Source: an uncultured Peptococcaceae bacterium
Lineage (GTDB): Bacteria; Bacillota; Peptococcia; Peptococcales; Peptococcaceae
DNA: 32,375 nt
Direction: 5' to 3'
NCBI GenBank assembly: GCA_949743265.1
Contig: CATJSX010000085.1
Coordinates: 1-32,375, forward strand
Position 1 is the first letter of the stretch; each line of letters begins with the position of its first letter. The notes beneath the pieces are model-generated. The model did no database searches. It was not told where the DNA came from and saw nothing but the letters and a program-made list of their open reading frames with translations. This document shows positions 1 through 8,452 of the stretch, in pieces. Both the position numbers and the translations under genes were made by a program.

Positions 1-176
1 GGTAATGTTTAACAGATGTGCAGGGAAATTCATCTTTTTGCGTAGAAACAAATTATAAAGACTTCAAAATGCTGGGTGTGCTATTTTATCATTTTTTGTG
101 AAATATGTTAACCAGTATTCATTGATTGAATAGCGTTTGTTTTAAGAGTACATTATAATAATTTAGGGAGGTGAAA

Positions 177-800
177 ATGGTGGCTATTATTGATATCAGT
201 CGCGGACTAATGGAAGCGCCATTATATCCCGAAAGTATGTTGCCCCGTTTAAACAAAGCTAGTGATTGCGCTAAAGGCGATTTGTTTAATGAAACGATTA
301 TAACCGCTTCTGTACACACGGCTACTCATGCTGATGCTTTTTGTCATATGCCTTGTTCGTCGTCAGCCAGTATTGATCAAATGACATTGGCGTATTATCT
401 CGGTCCTTGTGATGTACTTTCTGTTGAGACCAAAATCGATGGTAATTTTTTGCGAAATGCTTTGCCAGATAACTGCTGTCGAGTTTTAATCAAAGGCAAC
501 GGCAAAATTTATGCCGAAGGCGATATTGGCGAAGTTTTAGCTGATAAAGGAATTATTACTTATGGTACTGATGCTGTATCAGTCGGTCCTTTGGATAATG
601 AAATAGCAGTGCATAAAAGTTTATTGTCACGAAAAATCGCCATCTTAGAAAATTTGGATTTATCTAAAGTCACCGAAGGACGCTACTTTTTGATTGCGCT
701 TCCTATCAAATTGGAAGATAGCGATGGGGCTTTTGTACGCGCTGTGCTTTTGGAAACAATCGAAGATATTTTACAAAATGATGATGGAGCACTGTTATAA
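177..800 (+). CDS. Cyclase-family metal-dependent hydrolase (kynurenine formamidase-like)
   Basis: Predicted 207-residue cytoplasmic protein of the cyclase / arylformamidase family (PF04199), whose members hydrolyse amide or ester bonds using a divalent metal. The family metal motif is visible as H47-T-A-T-H51-A-D53-A-F-C-H57; the Pro usually found two residues after the Asp is replaced by Phe. The N-terminal IIDISRGL is typical of the family, and the length matches the usual 200-220 residues. I chose ATG 177 because GGGAGG (166-171) lies 5 bases upstream; the in-frame GTG at 171 overlaps that ribosome site. No tryptophan-degradation gene is nearby, so the substrate is unknown and I give no kynB symbol. 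It appears to be a single gene, with nfeD starting 89 bases downstream. Confidence 0.75.
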   Translation: MVAIIDISRGLMEAPLYPESMLPRLNKASDCAKGDLFNETIITASVHTATHADAFCHMPCSSSASIDQMTLAYYLGPCDVLSVETKIDGNFLRNALPDNCCRVLIKGNGKIYAEGDIGEVLADKGIITYGTDAVSVGPLDNEIAVHKSLLSRKIAILENLDLSKVTEGRYFLIALPIKLEDSDGAFVRAVLLETIEDILQNDDGALL

Positions 801-813
801 GATAGGGCGGTTA

Positions 814-822
814 TGGTATACT
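814..822 (+). promoter_or_regulatory. Candidate extended -10 promoter for nfeD-floA
   Basis: TGGTATACT fits an extended -10 element (TGnTATAAT type). No good -35 is seen. Transcription would start near 829, giving a leader of about 60 bases before the nfeD GTG. Confidence 0.35.
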
Positions 823-889
823 TAATAAGAGTATCGTAATTTCAGTCGAAAAATTCAACAATAGTTGTTTCAAAAAAGGTGGTGCACTA

Positions 890-2254
890 GTGAAAAAACG
901 AATAAAACTTTTATTATTTTTGTTGTGCGCGTTGTTGCTTATGCCCTTGGCAGCGTGCAGCAATAGTACGTCGGACACAAGCATAAATTCCGAAATACAC
1001 AACGCCCAGAAAAAGGTTATGATTATTCCGCTAACAGAAACAGTAGAAAAAGGTTTAGCGGCTTATATGGAGCGCAATTTTGCGCGAGCTGAAGAAGAAA
1101 GCGTTGATTACATTATTATCCAAATGGATACGCCCGGCGGTCGCGTCGACGCCGCTCAAGAGATTAAACGAATTATTTACAAAACAGATATTCCAACTAT
1201 TGCTTTAGTAGAAGCTAAAGCCATTTCAGCTGGCGCTTATATTGCTTTAGCTTGTGATAAAATCGCTATGATGCCGGGCTCAACCATTGGAGATGCCGAG
1301 ATGCGCATCGGTAATGAGCGGGCCGATGAAAAATATTTATCGGCATGGCGAGAAGAATTCGCAGCAATGGCAGAAGCAAACGGACGCGACGGCGAAATTG
1401 CAAAAGCTTTTGTCGATCGAGATATCGAAATTCCTGATGTGGTGGCTAAAGGTCAACTATTGACATTAACTGCTAACAGCGCTTATGCACTAGGAATGAA
1501 CGATTATTTAGTTGATGATTTGAACGCTCTATTGCTTGAATTAGATCTAGCAGAAGCGGAAATCATCAATGGTAATATGACCATGGGCGAACAAATTACT
1601 CGTGTGATCACCAATCCAACAGTGGCGCCGATTCTCTTAACGTTGGGAATGATTTGTTTAGTATTAGAATTTTTTACGCCGGGGATTGGCATTTTTGCCA
1701 TAGCGGGCATAACTTGTTTAGGACTATATTTTGGGGGGCATATGATTGCAGGTATGGCGAGTTGGATTGCGTTACTTTTGTTTTTAGTGGGGCTGGTATT
1801 TTGTGCCGTTGAAATTTTTGTGCCGGGCTTTGGTCTTTTTGGTATTCTAGGCTTGGCATCTATTATTGGCAGTATTTTTTTAACAACGCCTGATGTGGCG
1901 ACTGCTGTACGTTATACCGCTATCGTTTTAACTTTGGCAGTCGTAATGACGCCTATTTTAATCAAGATACTGAGTAAACGCAAATTTTTCGACAAGTTGA
2001 CCGTAAAAGAACAGTTGACAACCGAAAAAGGCTACACCGCTAGAAATCAATCACTGAATGAGCGAGTTGGTGCGGAAGGCATTGCTTTAACGGTACTGCG
2101 TCCGGCAGGCACAATGGAGCTTGCTGACGGAACTCATTTAGACGTTGTTACCAGAGGGGATTTCATCGAACAAGGCGCTCAAGTCAAAGTCATCGGCATT
2201 GACGGGACGTGGCTTATTGTTCGGGAGATAAAAACAGATCACAGAGAGGAGTAA
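890..2254 (+). CDS. nfeD: NfeD-family membrane-bound serine protease (long form)
   Basis: A 454-residue long-form NfeD with a ClpP/SppA-like protease domain (about 40-225), a membrane region of four or five helices (about 238-365) and a C-terminal NfeD OB-fold (about 390-450). In archaeal 1510-N the catalytic pair is Ser-Lys. Here the matching residues appear to be Ser113 in AISAGAYIA and Lys148 before [17 protein letters not shown], which aligns with the family's K...GRN stretch. The N-terminus ([10 protein letters not shown]...) is a signal peptide ending in the lipobox L-A-A-C23, so the protein is probably a lipoprotein. GTG start, with a GGTGG-type ribosome site just upstream. floA begins 4 bases after the stop; NfeD and flotillin-like proteins are a conserved pair in membrane-domain and envelope-stress functions. 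Confidence 0.88.
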   Translation: MKKRIKLLLFLLCALLLMPLAACSNSTSDTSINSEIHNAQKKVMIIPLTETVEKGLAAYMERNFARAEEESVDYIIIQMDTPGGRVDAAQEIKRIIYKTDIPTIALVEAKAISAGAYIALACDKIAMMPGSTIGDAEMRIGNERADEKYLSAWREEFAAMAEANGRDGEIAKAFVDRDIEIPDVVAKGQLLTLTANSAYALGMNDYLVDDLNALLLELDLAEAEIINGNMTMGEQITRVITNPTVAPILLTLGMICLVLEFFTPGIGIFAIAGITCLGLYFGGHMIAGMASWIALLLFLVGLVFCAVEIFVPGFGLFGILGLASIIGSIFLTTPDVATAVRYTAIVLTLAVVMTPILIKILSKRKFFDKLTVKEQLTTEKGYTARNQSLNERVGAEGIALTVLRPAGTMELADGTHLDVVTRGDFIEQGAQVKVIGIDGTWLIVREIKTDHREE

Positions 2255-2258
2255 GATT

Positions 2259-3242
2259 ATGGAACAAATAGGCGGTTTAATTATTTTTATGTTGCTTATT
2301 ATCGTTTTACTGCTGGTATTTTTCCGGTTTGTACCAGTAGGTTTGTGGATATCAGCTTTGGCAGCTGGTGTAAAGGTCGGATTATTTAATTTGGTGGGCA
2401 TGCGTTTACGTCGGGTACCACCGCACAAAATCGTGATGCCGTTAATCAAAGCTAATAAAGCGGGCATGGATATGGATACCTCACAACTGGAAGCCCATTA
2501 TTTAGCAGGAGGTAATGTTGATCGTGTCATTGATGCGTTGATTGCAGCGGAACGGGCTGGTATTGAATTGAATTTTTCCCGTGCTGCGGCGATAGACTTG
2601 GCAGGACGCGACGTTAAAGAAGCCGTCATGGTTTCGGTAACACCAAAAGTTATTGAAACACCCGTCATTGCAGCCATGGCAAAAAATGGTATTCAAGTTA
2701 AAGCCACTGCTAGAGTGACTGTACGCGCTAATATTGATCGTTTAGTTGGTGGCGCCGGTGAAGAAACCATTATCGCCAGAGTTGGCGAAGGTATCGTTTC
2801 AACAGTTGGTAGCGCAGAAAATCACAAAGATGTATTGGAAAACCCCGATAATATTTCCAAAACCGTTTTAAAGAAAGGTTTGGATTCTGGTACAGCGTTT
2901 GAAATTTTATCTATTGATATTGCTGACGTTGACGTCGGACGCAATATTGGCGCTGAATTGCAAATTGATCAAGCGGAAGCTGATAAAAATATCGCTCAAG
3001 CGAAAGCTGAAGAACGTCGAGCAATGGCTGTAGCGCTGGAACAAGAAATGCGAGCAAAAGTTCAGGAAATGAAAGCCAAGGTTGTCGAAGCGGAAGCTGC
3101 TGTGCCGGAAGCTATGGCGCAAGCGCTCAAAGATGGCAACATTGGTGTGATGGATTATTATAATCTGAAAAACATTACCGCAGATACCACTATGCGGGAT
3201 AATATAGCCAAATCCACCAATCCTAATTTTGATAAGGAATAA
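2259..3242 (+). CDS. floA: Flotillin-like protein FloA (YqfA)
   Basis: A 327-residue flotillin-like scaffold protein, close to the usual ~330 residues of FloA. The N-terminal hydrophobic hairpin (about 5-40: [18 protein letters not shown]...) anchors it to the membrane. A PHB/SPFH-type domain follows (about 60-230, including [20 protein letters not shown] and [20 protein letters not shown]). An Ala/Glu-rich coiled coil (about 230-290, [20 protein letters not shown]) drives oligomerisation. In Bacillus FloA organises functional membrane microdomains, and its NfeD partner is encoded just upstream. The ATG is preceded by GAGAGGAG. A small membrane-anchored Lys/Pro-rich protein follows 29 bases downstream. 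Confidence 0.93.
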   Translation: MEQIGGLIIFMLLIIVLLLVFFRFVPVGLWISALAAGVKVGLFNLVGMRLRRVPPHKIVMPLIKANKAGMDMDTSQLEAHYLAGGNVDRVIDALIAAERAGIELNFSRAAAIDLAGRDVKEAVMVSVTPKVIETPVIAAMAKNGIQVKATARVTVRANIDRLVGGAGEETIIARVGEGIVSTVGSAENHKDVLENPDNISKTVLKKGLDSGTAFEILSIDIADVDVGRNIGAELQIDQAEADKNIAQAKAEERRAMAVALEQEMRAKVQEMKAKVVEAEAAVPEAMAQALKDGNIGVMDYYNLKNITADTTMRDNIAKSTNPNFDKE

Positions 3243-3271
3243 TCCGAACCTTAATAGAAGGCAGGTGATTG

Positions 3272-3853
3272 ATGATAGTGGAAGCAATCGTTTTACTCGT
3301 GCTTATTTCTATCATTCGCAGTGTGGTGGAAAGCCAAAAAGCGAAAGAAAAAAGTATTGTCAAAGAAATCGAAAGAAAAAATTCATCTCAAAACGCAGCG
3401 AATCGTCAACGAGAAACACAATCAACTACTGTCCAAGAAAATGAAGAAACGTTGAGCACATTGCTGGGCAATATATTTGAAGACTTCAAAAAAGTCATTG
3501 TTCCCGAAACGACATCGCCGAAGCCCAAAACAAAAGCGGCTGAAGCAAAAACCGAATACAGACCGCCGCAAAAAACAAAAACTGCGGCACAAGGGTTTAA
3601 TAAAGGCTCCAAAGAACAACTAAAGCCTCATGTTAAACCTCATCAAACATCGCTGACGCCTATTAAAAATGCTCATGAAAATGCGCAGCCGGATACTCAT
3701 CGTATTGAACTGAATCCTAATATTCATCAGCGCAAAACCAATGAAACACTGACGCCAAAAACAGCTATAGAAATCAAAACCGATCCCGACACTATTATTC
3801 AAAGTTTAATTTGGTCAGAAGTATTAGCAAAACCCAAAGCTTTGCGTCGTTAA
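3272..3853 (+). CDS. Small membrane-anchored Lys/Pro/Thr-rich protein of unknown function
   Basis: Not recognised. The 193-residue product has one N-terminal hydrophobic helix (MIVEAIVLLVLISIIRSVV) followed by a polar, low-complexity tail rich in Lys, Glu, Gln, Thr and Pro. The tail contains repeated charged segments (KEKSIVKEIERKN, TSPKPKTKAAEAK, PPQKTKTA). It looks intrinsically disordered and no catalytic motif is visible. I chose ATG 3272 because AGGTG (3263-3267) lies 5 bases upstream; an adjacent TTG at 3269 is possible. It lies 29 bases after floA and is closed by a strong terminator, so it is probably the last gene of the nfeD-floA operon and may be an accessory or tether for that complex. 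This role is inferred from position only. Confidence 0.65.
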   Translation: MIVEAIVLLVLISIIRSVVESQKAKEKSIVKEIERKNSSQNAANRQRETQSTTVQENEETLSTLLGNIFEDFKKVIVPETTSPKPKTKAAEAKTEYRPPQKTKTAAQGFNKGSKEQLKPHVKPHQTSLTPIKNAHENAQPDTHRIELNPNIHQRKTNETLTPKTAIEIKTDPDTIIQSLIWSEVLAKPKALRR

Positions 3854-3861
3854 TCAAACAG

Positions 3862-3898
3862 ACCGTTATTTGCCGATGCAAATAACGGTTTCTTTTTG
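3862..3898 (+). terminator. Strong rho-independent terminator of nfeD-floA operon
   Basis: A perfect 12-bp stem (3862-3873 with 3878-3889) with a CGAT tetraloop is followed by TTCTTTTT. It lies 9 bases after the stop codon at 3853. Confidence 0.9.
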
Positions 3899-4350
3899 CA
3901 GGAAAAACGTTTTTTGTGTCAAAGTTATAGAGTATAAACCACCAAAAAATGGAAATATCCAAAACAACGATAAAAAATAACCATTATTGAGAAAAATTTG
4001 TCGAAATGTTTGTTGAAGTAGTGTATAATGAAAAGCGTCATGTGCTATCAATTACCTTGAGTAAGCATAATGGATACTAGATGGTATTTTGATTGATTGA
4101 CATATAAAAATGAACCATAGAAATAACTAGGCGTAACATATTTGAGATAGCGTTATTTTAACAGACGTCTTCTAAAATTAAAGCAATGTATATCAATCAA
4201 TCGAACCTTTAAACGGAATAAAAAATTATTTAATGAACTGGAGTTGATCTACAATCAGAAAAAGAGACGATAAATAAATAATTTGTTTTATATAAATAAT
4301 AACACTTTTGAAAAATTTAGAAGGCGACGGTTGGACACTGGAGAATAGCT
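3899..4350. other. Long AT-rich intergenic region / leader before the HlyD-like gene
   Basis: About 450 bases without a supported gene. It contains a perfect TATAAT at 4024-4029 with only a weak -35 (TTGTCG 3998-4003, 20-base spacer), a TTGACA at 4097-4102 without a convincing -10, and the palindrome AGACGTCT at 4163-4170. A 10-bp inverted repeat GATTGATTGA / TCAATCAATC (4091-4100 and 4193-4202) could close a long stem. No known riboswitch was recognised. A short open frame starting near 4308 overlaps the next gene out of frame and looks spurious. Confidence 0.5.
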
Positions 4351-5322
4351 ATGGTGAAAACAAAGAAAAATTCACAACTGATAGAACGCATTATCCGCTA
4401 TATATTAGCTTTTGCAGTACTTTGGATTCTTGGAAGCTTCATCTATTCGTCTATTGTCGGACTGATGACCAAAACGATGACTATTGGGCAAGCGATAATC
4501 GAAACGGTTTATTCTCCGTATGGCATAATGATCTATGATAATTACTGCATCAAAGCGCCCTTAAGCGGCGAAGGCGAAGCTATCACGCCGGAAAATACAC
4601 GAGTGCGCAAGAATGAAGCAGTTTTTCGGGTAACAGCTACTTCTGGCACAGCTATGCAAAGTCAAACGAGCAAAACAATGTACGCGCCTGTATCTGGTGT
4701 GGTCAGCTATCAGATTGATGGTTATGAAAATATTTCTTCACCCGAAGAAATATTAGCACTAGATCTGGCGACGATTTATGAGACAGAGCGAAAAACTTCC
4801 GACGAAAAAATCTTGGCAAAAGAAGGCATCAATTACGCTAAAATTATCAACAATTTGGACGATATTTTTTTCTATATAGATTGTGAAAAAAACAGCCATA
4901 CAGAAACGTTTGCCGTTAATGAACGATACCGCATTCGTTTTCCAGAAATCGCTTATAGCACGCTTTGTCGAGTGATAGAAATCTATCCTTATCAAAAATC
5001 AAATGGTAACGAAATAGAAGAACGTTTGTTGGTTCACGTCGATATGGGCACAGCAGCACAGGATATTTTTAAACACAGAGTTTGGCAAGTGGAATTACCT
5101 TATAATGTAGCGAACGTTATTGAAATTCCTAAGGAAGCAGTCGTTTATCATGAAAATGAAGCGGGCGTTTATGAATTGGATAAGGGATTCGCTTACTGGC
5201 GCAGCATAACCATTAGTCTTGAGAAAGAAAACACCGTAGTAGTAGAAGATTTGCCGGAAGGAACAGAAATTGTAACAACACCAAAATTTGTTCAAGAAGG
5301 TGAATTCGTGAAAGCGAGGTGA
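4351..5322 (+). CDS. HlyD-like membrane-anchored protein heading the yggS-sepF cluster
   Basis: A 323-residue protein with one N-terminal membrane helix (about 15-38, YILAFAVLWILGSFIYSSIVG). A mostly beta, biotinyl/lipoyl-like region follows (about 65-130): IKAPLSGEGEAITPENTRVRKNEAVFRV, then MYAPVSGVVSYQIDG, the paired half-motifs typical of HlyD-family adaptors. A C-terminal beta domain (about 240-323) resembles the RND/HlyD adaptor end. No ABC transporter, RND pump or outer-membrane channel gene adjoins it, so an efflux role is not shown. Proteins of this kind next to yggS-sepF suggest an envelope or division role instead, which is inference. The ATG is preceded by TGGAG. The stop codon overlaps the yggS ribosome site GAGGTGAT. 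Confidence 0.65.
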   Translation: MVKTKKNSQLIERIIRYILAFAVLWILGSFIYSSIVGLMTKTMTIGQAIIETVYSPYGIMIYDNYCIKAPLSGEGEAITPENTRVRKNEAVFRVTATSGTAMQSQTSKTMYAPVSGVVSYQIDGYENISSPEEILALDLATIYETERKTSDEKILAKEGINYAKIINNLDDIFFYIDCEKNSHTETFAVNERYRIRFPEIAYSTLCRVIEIYPYQKSNGNEIEERLLVHVDMGTAAQDIFKHRVWQVELPYNVANVIEIPKEAVVYHENEAGVYELDKGFAYWRSITISLEKENTVVVEDLPEGTEIVTTPKFVQEGEFVKAR

Positions 5323-5328
5323 TAAAAA

Positions 5329-6027
5329 TTGAGCATAGCCGATAATTTAAAACAAATTGACCAAGAAATTAAAGAAGCAAAAGCAAAAAGTCCTCATCCC
5401 TCAGAAACAGTAACGGTTGTCATCGTCAGCAAAAAGCACACAATAGAAGAATTAAGAGAAGTCATCCCAACGGGAAACATCATTTTTGGCGAAAACAGAG
5501 TTCAAGAGTTATTGGATAAATATCCGGCTTTTATAGGACAAGCTGAGTGGCATTTGATTGGTCATTTGCAACAAAATAAAGTTAAGTATATTATCGACAA
5601 GGTGCAGTTGATTCATTCGGTGGACAGTTTGCACTTGATCAACGAAATCAATCGACGAGCTATGGCGGCTGATAAGATAATAGATATTTTATTGCAAGTC
5701 AATATTGCCGCTGAAGCAACAAAGTTTGGATTACAAACCAAAGAAGTACTTCCGATTTTGGAACAAATGAGCAATTATCCTCATGTACAGGTGCGAGGAT
5801 TGATGAATATCGCGCCCAATTATGAAGATAAAGAGCAAGTGCGACCGATTTTTCGGCAGATGTATCAATTATTTTGTCATCTTAAAGCGTTATCGTTTCC
5901 GCAGGTAAAGATGGAAATTTTATCTATGGGTATGAGCGGCGATTTTGTTATTGCCGTTGAAGAAGGAGCCAATATGGTGCGTATTGGCAGTCGTGTATTT
6001 GCTAAATCGAAAAATGAGGTGAATTGA
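5329..6027 (+). CDS. yggS: PLP homeostasis protein YggS/YlmE (PLPBP)
   Basis: A 232-residue alanine-racemase-fold protein that binds pyridoxal 5'-phosphate and controls its cellular pool. The Schiff-base lysine is K35 in VIVSKKHTIEELREV. Other family marks are IIFGENRVQELLDKY, WHLIGHLQQNKVKYI, IHSVDSLHL, RGLMNIAP and LSMGMSGDFVIAVEEGANMVRIGSRVF, with the terminal GSRVF as the phosphate-binding end. It starts with TTG at 5329; GAGGTGAT (5316-5323) overlaps the upstream stop and sets this start. sepF begins directly after its stop, as in many Bacillota ylm clusters. Confidence 0.95.
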   Translation: MSIADNLKQIDQEIKEAKAKSPHPSETVTVVIVSKKHTIEELREVIPTGNIIFGENRVQELLDKYPAFIGQAEWHLIGHLQQNKVKYIIDKVQLIHSVDSLHLINEINRRAMAADKIIDILLQVNIAAEATKFGLQTKEVLPILEQMSNYPHVQVRGLMNIAPNYEDKEQVRPIFRQMYQLFCHLKALSFPQVKMEILSMGMSGDFVIAVEEGANMVRIGSRVFAKSKNEVN

Positions 6028-6555
6028 ATGGGTTTTATGAACAAAGTGTTTGACGTTATGGGTTTTGTTGAAACAGAAGTTGACGATGAACAGGAAATCA
6101 TGGAACAGCCAAGCAGTCGTCAAAGTATGCCTACTGAGCGCAAAAATGCTGAAATCCGTCCCATATCTTCAGCAAAAAGTAATTTGGTGACAATGCAGCC
6201 AAGAGAGGTGAGTGTGGTTAATAATCATCATAACAGTGGTGCTAATGCTAAAATGGTTTTAGTAGCACCCATGGCTTTTGATGAAACACAAAATATCGCC
6301 GATAATTTATTAAAAGGCAGAGCTGTAGTGATCAATATTGAAGACTGCGATCCCGATATTGCCGCCAAAATTATTGATTTTGTCGGCGGAGTCGTTTATG
6401 CTATCAACGGCTCTATCCAAAAAGTTAGTCAGGGAATTATTCTAGCAGCTCCAGAAAATATTGATATTTCCAGCGAACTGCGCCAACAGCTGGCTGATGA
6501 ACAAACAGAAGTTTTTTCATGGGTGACGCGGTATAACAATAGGAGTGATTTTTAA
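6028..6555 (+). CDS. sepF: Cell division protein SepF
   Basis: A 175-residue FtsZ-associated division protein. The N-terminal MGFMNKVFDVMGF forms the amphipathic membrane-binding helix. A variable acidic/polar linker (about 15-80) follows, then the conserved core (about 83-172): VLVAPMAFDETQNIADNLL, GRAVVINIEDCD, AAKIIDFVGGVVYAINGSIQ, KVSQGIILAAPENIDIS. SepF binds the FtsZ C-terminus, anchors it to the membrane and forms rings. It begins exactly where yggS stops; its ribosome site GAGGTGAA lies inside the yggS end, so the two are probably translationally coupled. The length is usual for Bacillota SepF. Confidence 0.95.
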   Translation: MGFMNKVFDVMGFVETEVDDEQEIMEQPSSRQSMPTERKNAEIRPISSAKSNLVTMQPREVSVVNNHHNSGANAKMVLVAPMAFDETQNIADNLLKGRAVVINIEDCDPDIAAKIIDFVGGVVYAINGSIQKVSQGIILAAPENIDISSELRQQLADEQTEVFSWVTRYNNRSDF

Positions 6556-6556
6556 G

Positions 6557-7369
6557 ATGGATAAATGCTGCAAAATCGGTTTTGTAGGCAGCGGCAATAT
6601 GGCCAGCGCTATTGCTAACGGTTTATTGGAAAAACAACTGTATTCGCCTAAGGAAATCATCGCTTCTAATCGCAGTAAAGACCGCTTAAAGGCTTTTAAG
6701 GAACGTTTTGGCGTTCTGATAGCAGAAAACAATCAAGAATTAGTGCAAAAAGCGCAAACGATTATTATTGCCGTTAAGCCGCAACAGTTTTTAGCCGTTG
6801 CCAAAGAACTCAAGCCATTTCTGGATAAAAATCAACTAGTGATTTCTATTATGGCGGGCGTTTCGATAGCAACTATTAGCCAAGCGCTAGGCGAGCATTC
6901 TATCGTTCGCGCTATGCCTAATACACCCGCACAGATTGGTTTCGGCATGACAGCGATTTGTTATTATGGGCTTAATGAGGAACAAATCTCCTTAACGAAA
7001 GGAATTTTTAATGCCATAGGCGAACATATTATTATTGATGAGTCGCAGATTGACGCTGCCAGCGCCCTAAGCGGTTGTGGACCGGCGTACATGTACCAAA
7101 TTATTGAAGCCATTGCCGATGGCGGCGTTATGGTGGGATTACCTAGAGCATTAGCATATCAGCTGGTAGCTCAAACGATGGTTGGCGCTGGAGAAATGGT
7201 GTTAAAAACTAAAGAACATCCAGCCATTTTAAAAGATAATGTGACGTCTCCTGCTGGTTCCACTATTCGCGCTATCAATATTATGGAACAAAATGGCGTA
7301 CGGGGCGCATTGATGGCGGCTGTAGAAGCAGCTTATTTGAAAAATAAGCAGTTAGGAGAGATAAAATGA
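6557..7369 (+). CDS. proC: Pyrroline-5-carboxylate reductase
   Basis: A 270-residue enzyme for the last step of proline synthesis, reducing L-1-pyrroline-5-carboxylate with NAD(P)H. It has an N-terminal Rossmann fold (IGFVGSGNMASAIANGLL), the central segment AMPNTPAQIGFGMTAI, and the C-terminal helical dimerisation domain. That domain carries the family signature around SALSGCGPAYMYQIIEAIAD and VTSPAGSTIRAINIME. ATG 6557 is chosen because the protein then begins directly before the Rossmann strand; AGGAG (6541-6545) is 11 bases upstream, and an in-frame GTG at 6545 would overlap it. proC commonly sits between sepF and yggT in Bacillota. It overlaps yggT by 4 bases. Confidence 0.95.
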   Translation: MDKCCKIGFVGSGNMASAIANGLLEKQLYSPKEIIASNRSKDRLKAFKERFGVLIAENNQELVQKAQTIIIAVKPQQFLAVAKELKPFLDKNQLVISIMAGVSIATISQALGEHSIVRAMPNTPAQIGFGMTAICYYGLNEEQISLTKGIFNAIGEHIIIDESQIDAASALSGCGPAYMYQIIEAIADGGVMVGLPRALAYQLVAQTMVGAGEMVLKTKEHPAILKDNVTSPAGSTIRAINIMEQNGVRGALMAAVEAAYLKNKQLGEIK

Positions 7370-7647
7370 TCAGAGGTTTGCTGGATGGAATCATTGTCGT
7401 TGGTATTGAAGTTTTGGTATGGTTAATGATTATCCGTGTTTTTTTGTCATGGATTCCACACAATCCATACAATCCAATTCTCCGGTTTATTTACGATATG
7501 ACTGATCCTATGTTGAATTTTGTCGGTCGCTATATGCCTGATAGTTTGCGAATGCCGCTGGATATTACGCCAATCGTTGTGCTCATAGGTTTGCAGTGCG
7601 TGGTAGGTCCGTTATTGCGAGCTATTGTTCGTATGCTACCTTTTTAA
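7366..7647 (+). CDS. yggT: YggT/YlmG family membrane protein
   Basis: A 93-residue integral membrane protein with two hydrophobic segments (about 5-28 and 63-88). Between them lies the conserved loop FLSWIPHNPYNPILRFIYDM followed by TDPMLNFVGRYMP. YggT/YlmG proteins are found in ylm division clusters and are linked to envelope, nucleoid or osmotic functions, but their biochemical role is not settled. The ATG overlaps the proC stop (ATGA), which indicates translational coupling. Confidence 0.9.
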   Translation: MIRGLLDGIIVVGIEVLVWLMIIRVFLSWIPHNPYNPILRFIYDMTDPMLNFVGRYMPDSLRMPLDITPIVVLIGLQCVVGPLLRAIVRMLPF

Positions 7648-7674
7648 ATGAAACGATTTTGATAGGATATAATC

Positions 7675-8424
7675 ATGGATGAAGAAAAAAATTTTTTGAA
7701 ACGTTTGGACGAACTGGTTTCACGTTCTCAAAAACGTTACAGTACTGAACGTACCGATTTTTTACCAATACGGTTGCAAAATATAGCGCGGGATTATTTA
7801 GAAAAAAATGGCGAGTCCTATTTATTTTGTGGCGGCTTTGAGCAAGCAGAACGTCAGCGCTTGATATTATTTCCGCCTTATACGGAAATCGATTGTCAAG
7901 AGGCAGAAATTAGTCTGATAAGATTGCAGGGACGAATGGATTTTGTTAAAGTTAGCCACCGTGATTTTTTAGGCGCTGTTTTGAGTTTAGGCGTTAAACG
8001 AGAAAAATTCGGCGATTTGTTAGTAACAGAAGACGGCTGTTATCTTTATATGGCAACGGAAAATAAGGATTATTTGTTGAGTAATCCACTTAAAGTCAAA
8101 AATGTGCCGTTAAGCACTCAAGAAATTTCATTGGAAGAATGGACACCGCCAAAACCTATAACGAAAGAAATAGCGGTCACCGTTTCCTCTTTGCGCCTTG
8201 ACGCAATTTGCGCTCATGGCTTTGGACTCTCGCGCGCCAAAGCTTTAGAAGCGATTAAAAGCAGTAAAGTGCAGCTCAACCATTTAGAAACAACCGATGG
8301 CGATGCTTTAGTCAAAACAGATGATATCTTATCTTTTCGAGGAAAAGGAAAAATAAAAATTGGCGAAATTTTAGGAGAAACGAAAAAAGGCAAACTGCGG
8401 GTTAATTTACAAAAATATATTTAG
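7675..8424 (+). CDS. ylmH: S4-domain RNA-binding protein YlmH
   Basis: A 249-residue YlmH-like protein. The N-terminal and middle region (about 1-160) includes YLFCGGFEQAERQRLILFPPY, typical of the family. The C-terminal S4 RNA-binding domain (about 165-235) reads VSSLRLDAICAHGFGLSRAK, then a Lys-rich end. YlmH relatives bind ribosomal complexes and have been linked to rescue of stalled ribosomes; the gene's conserved place before divIVA links it to the division cluster. The ribosome site ATAGGAT is modest. The gene ends 28 bases before divIVA. Confidence 0.9.
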   Translation: MDEEKNFLKRLDELVSRSQKRYSTERTDFLPIRLQNIARDYLEKNGESYLFCGGFEQAERQRLILFPPYTEIDCQEAEISLIRLQGRMDFVKVSHRDFLGAVLSLGVKREKFGDLLVTEDGCYLYMATENKDYLLSNPLKVKNVPLSTQEISLEEWTPPKPITKEIAVTVSSLRLDAICAHGFGLSRAKALEAIKSSKVQLNHLETTDGDALVKTDDILSFRGKGKIKIGEILGETKKGKLRVNLQKYI

Positions 8425-8452
8425 CCTAAGGCTCATAAAAGGGGATGAAACA

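Noticed and set aside
154-159. TATAAT as promoter of the cyclase gene
   Set aside because: The transcript would start at about the ribosome site of the gene, leaving too little leader, and there is no -35 at the right distance.
2907-3287. 126-residue open frame on the minus strand inside floA
   Set aside because: Fully antisense to a well-recognised gene, Phe/His-rich composition typical of a reversed coding strand, no ribosome site or family resemblance.
4091-4125. TTGACA at 4097 as a promoter for the HlyD-like operon
   Set aside because: No acceptable -10 at 16-18 bases; the nearest AT-rich hexamers do not fit, so only the TATAAT at 4024 is mentioned.
4308-4538. Short + strand frame overlapping the HlyD-like gene start
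   Set aside because: Starts without a ribosome site and runs out of frame over a real gene with a recognisable membrane helix and lipoyl-like motifs.
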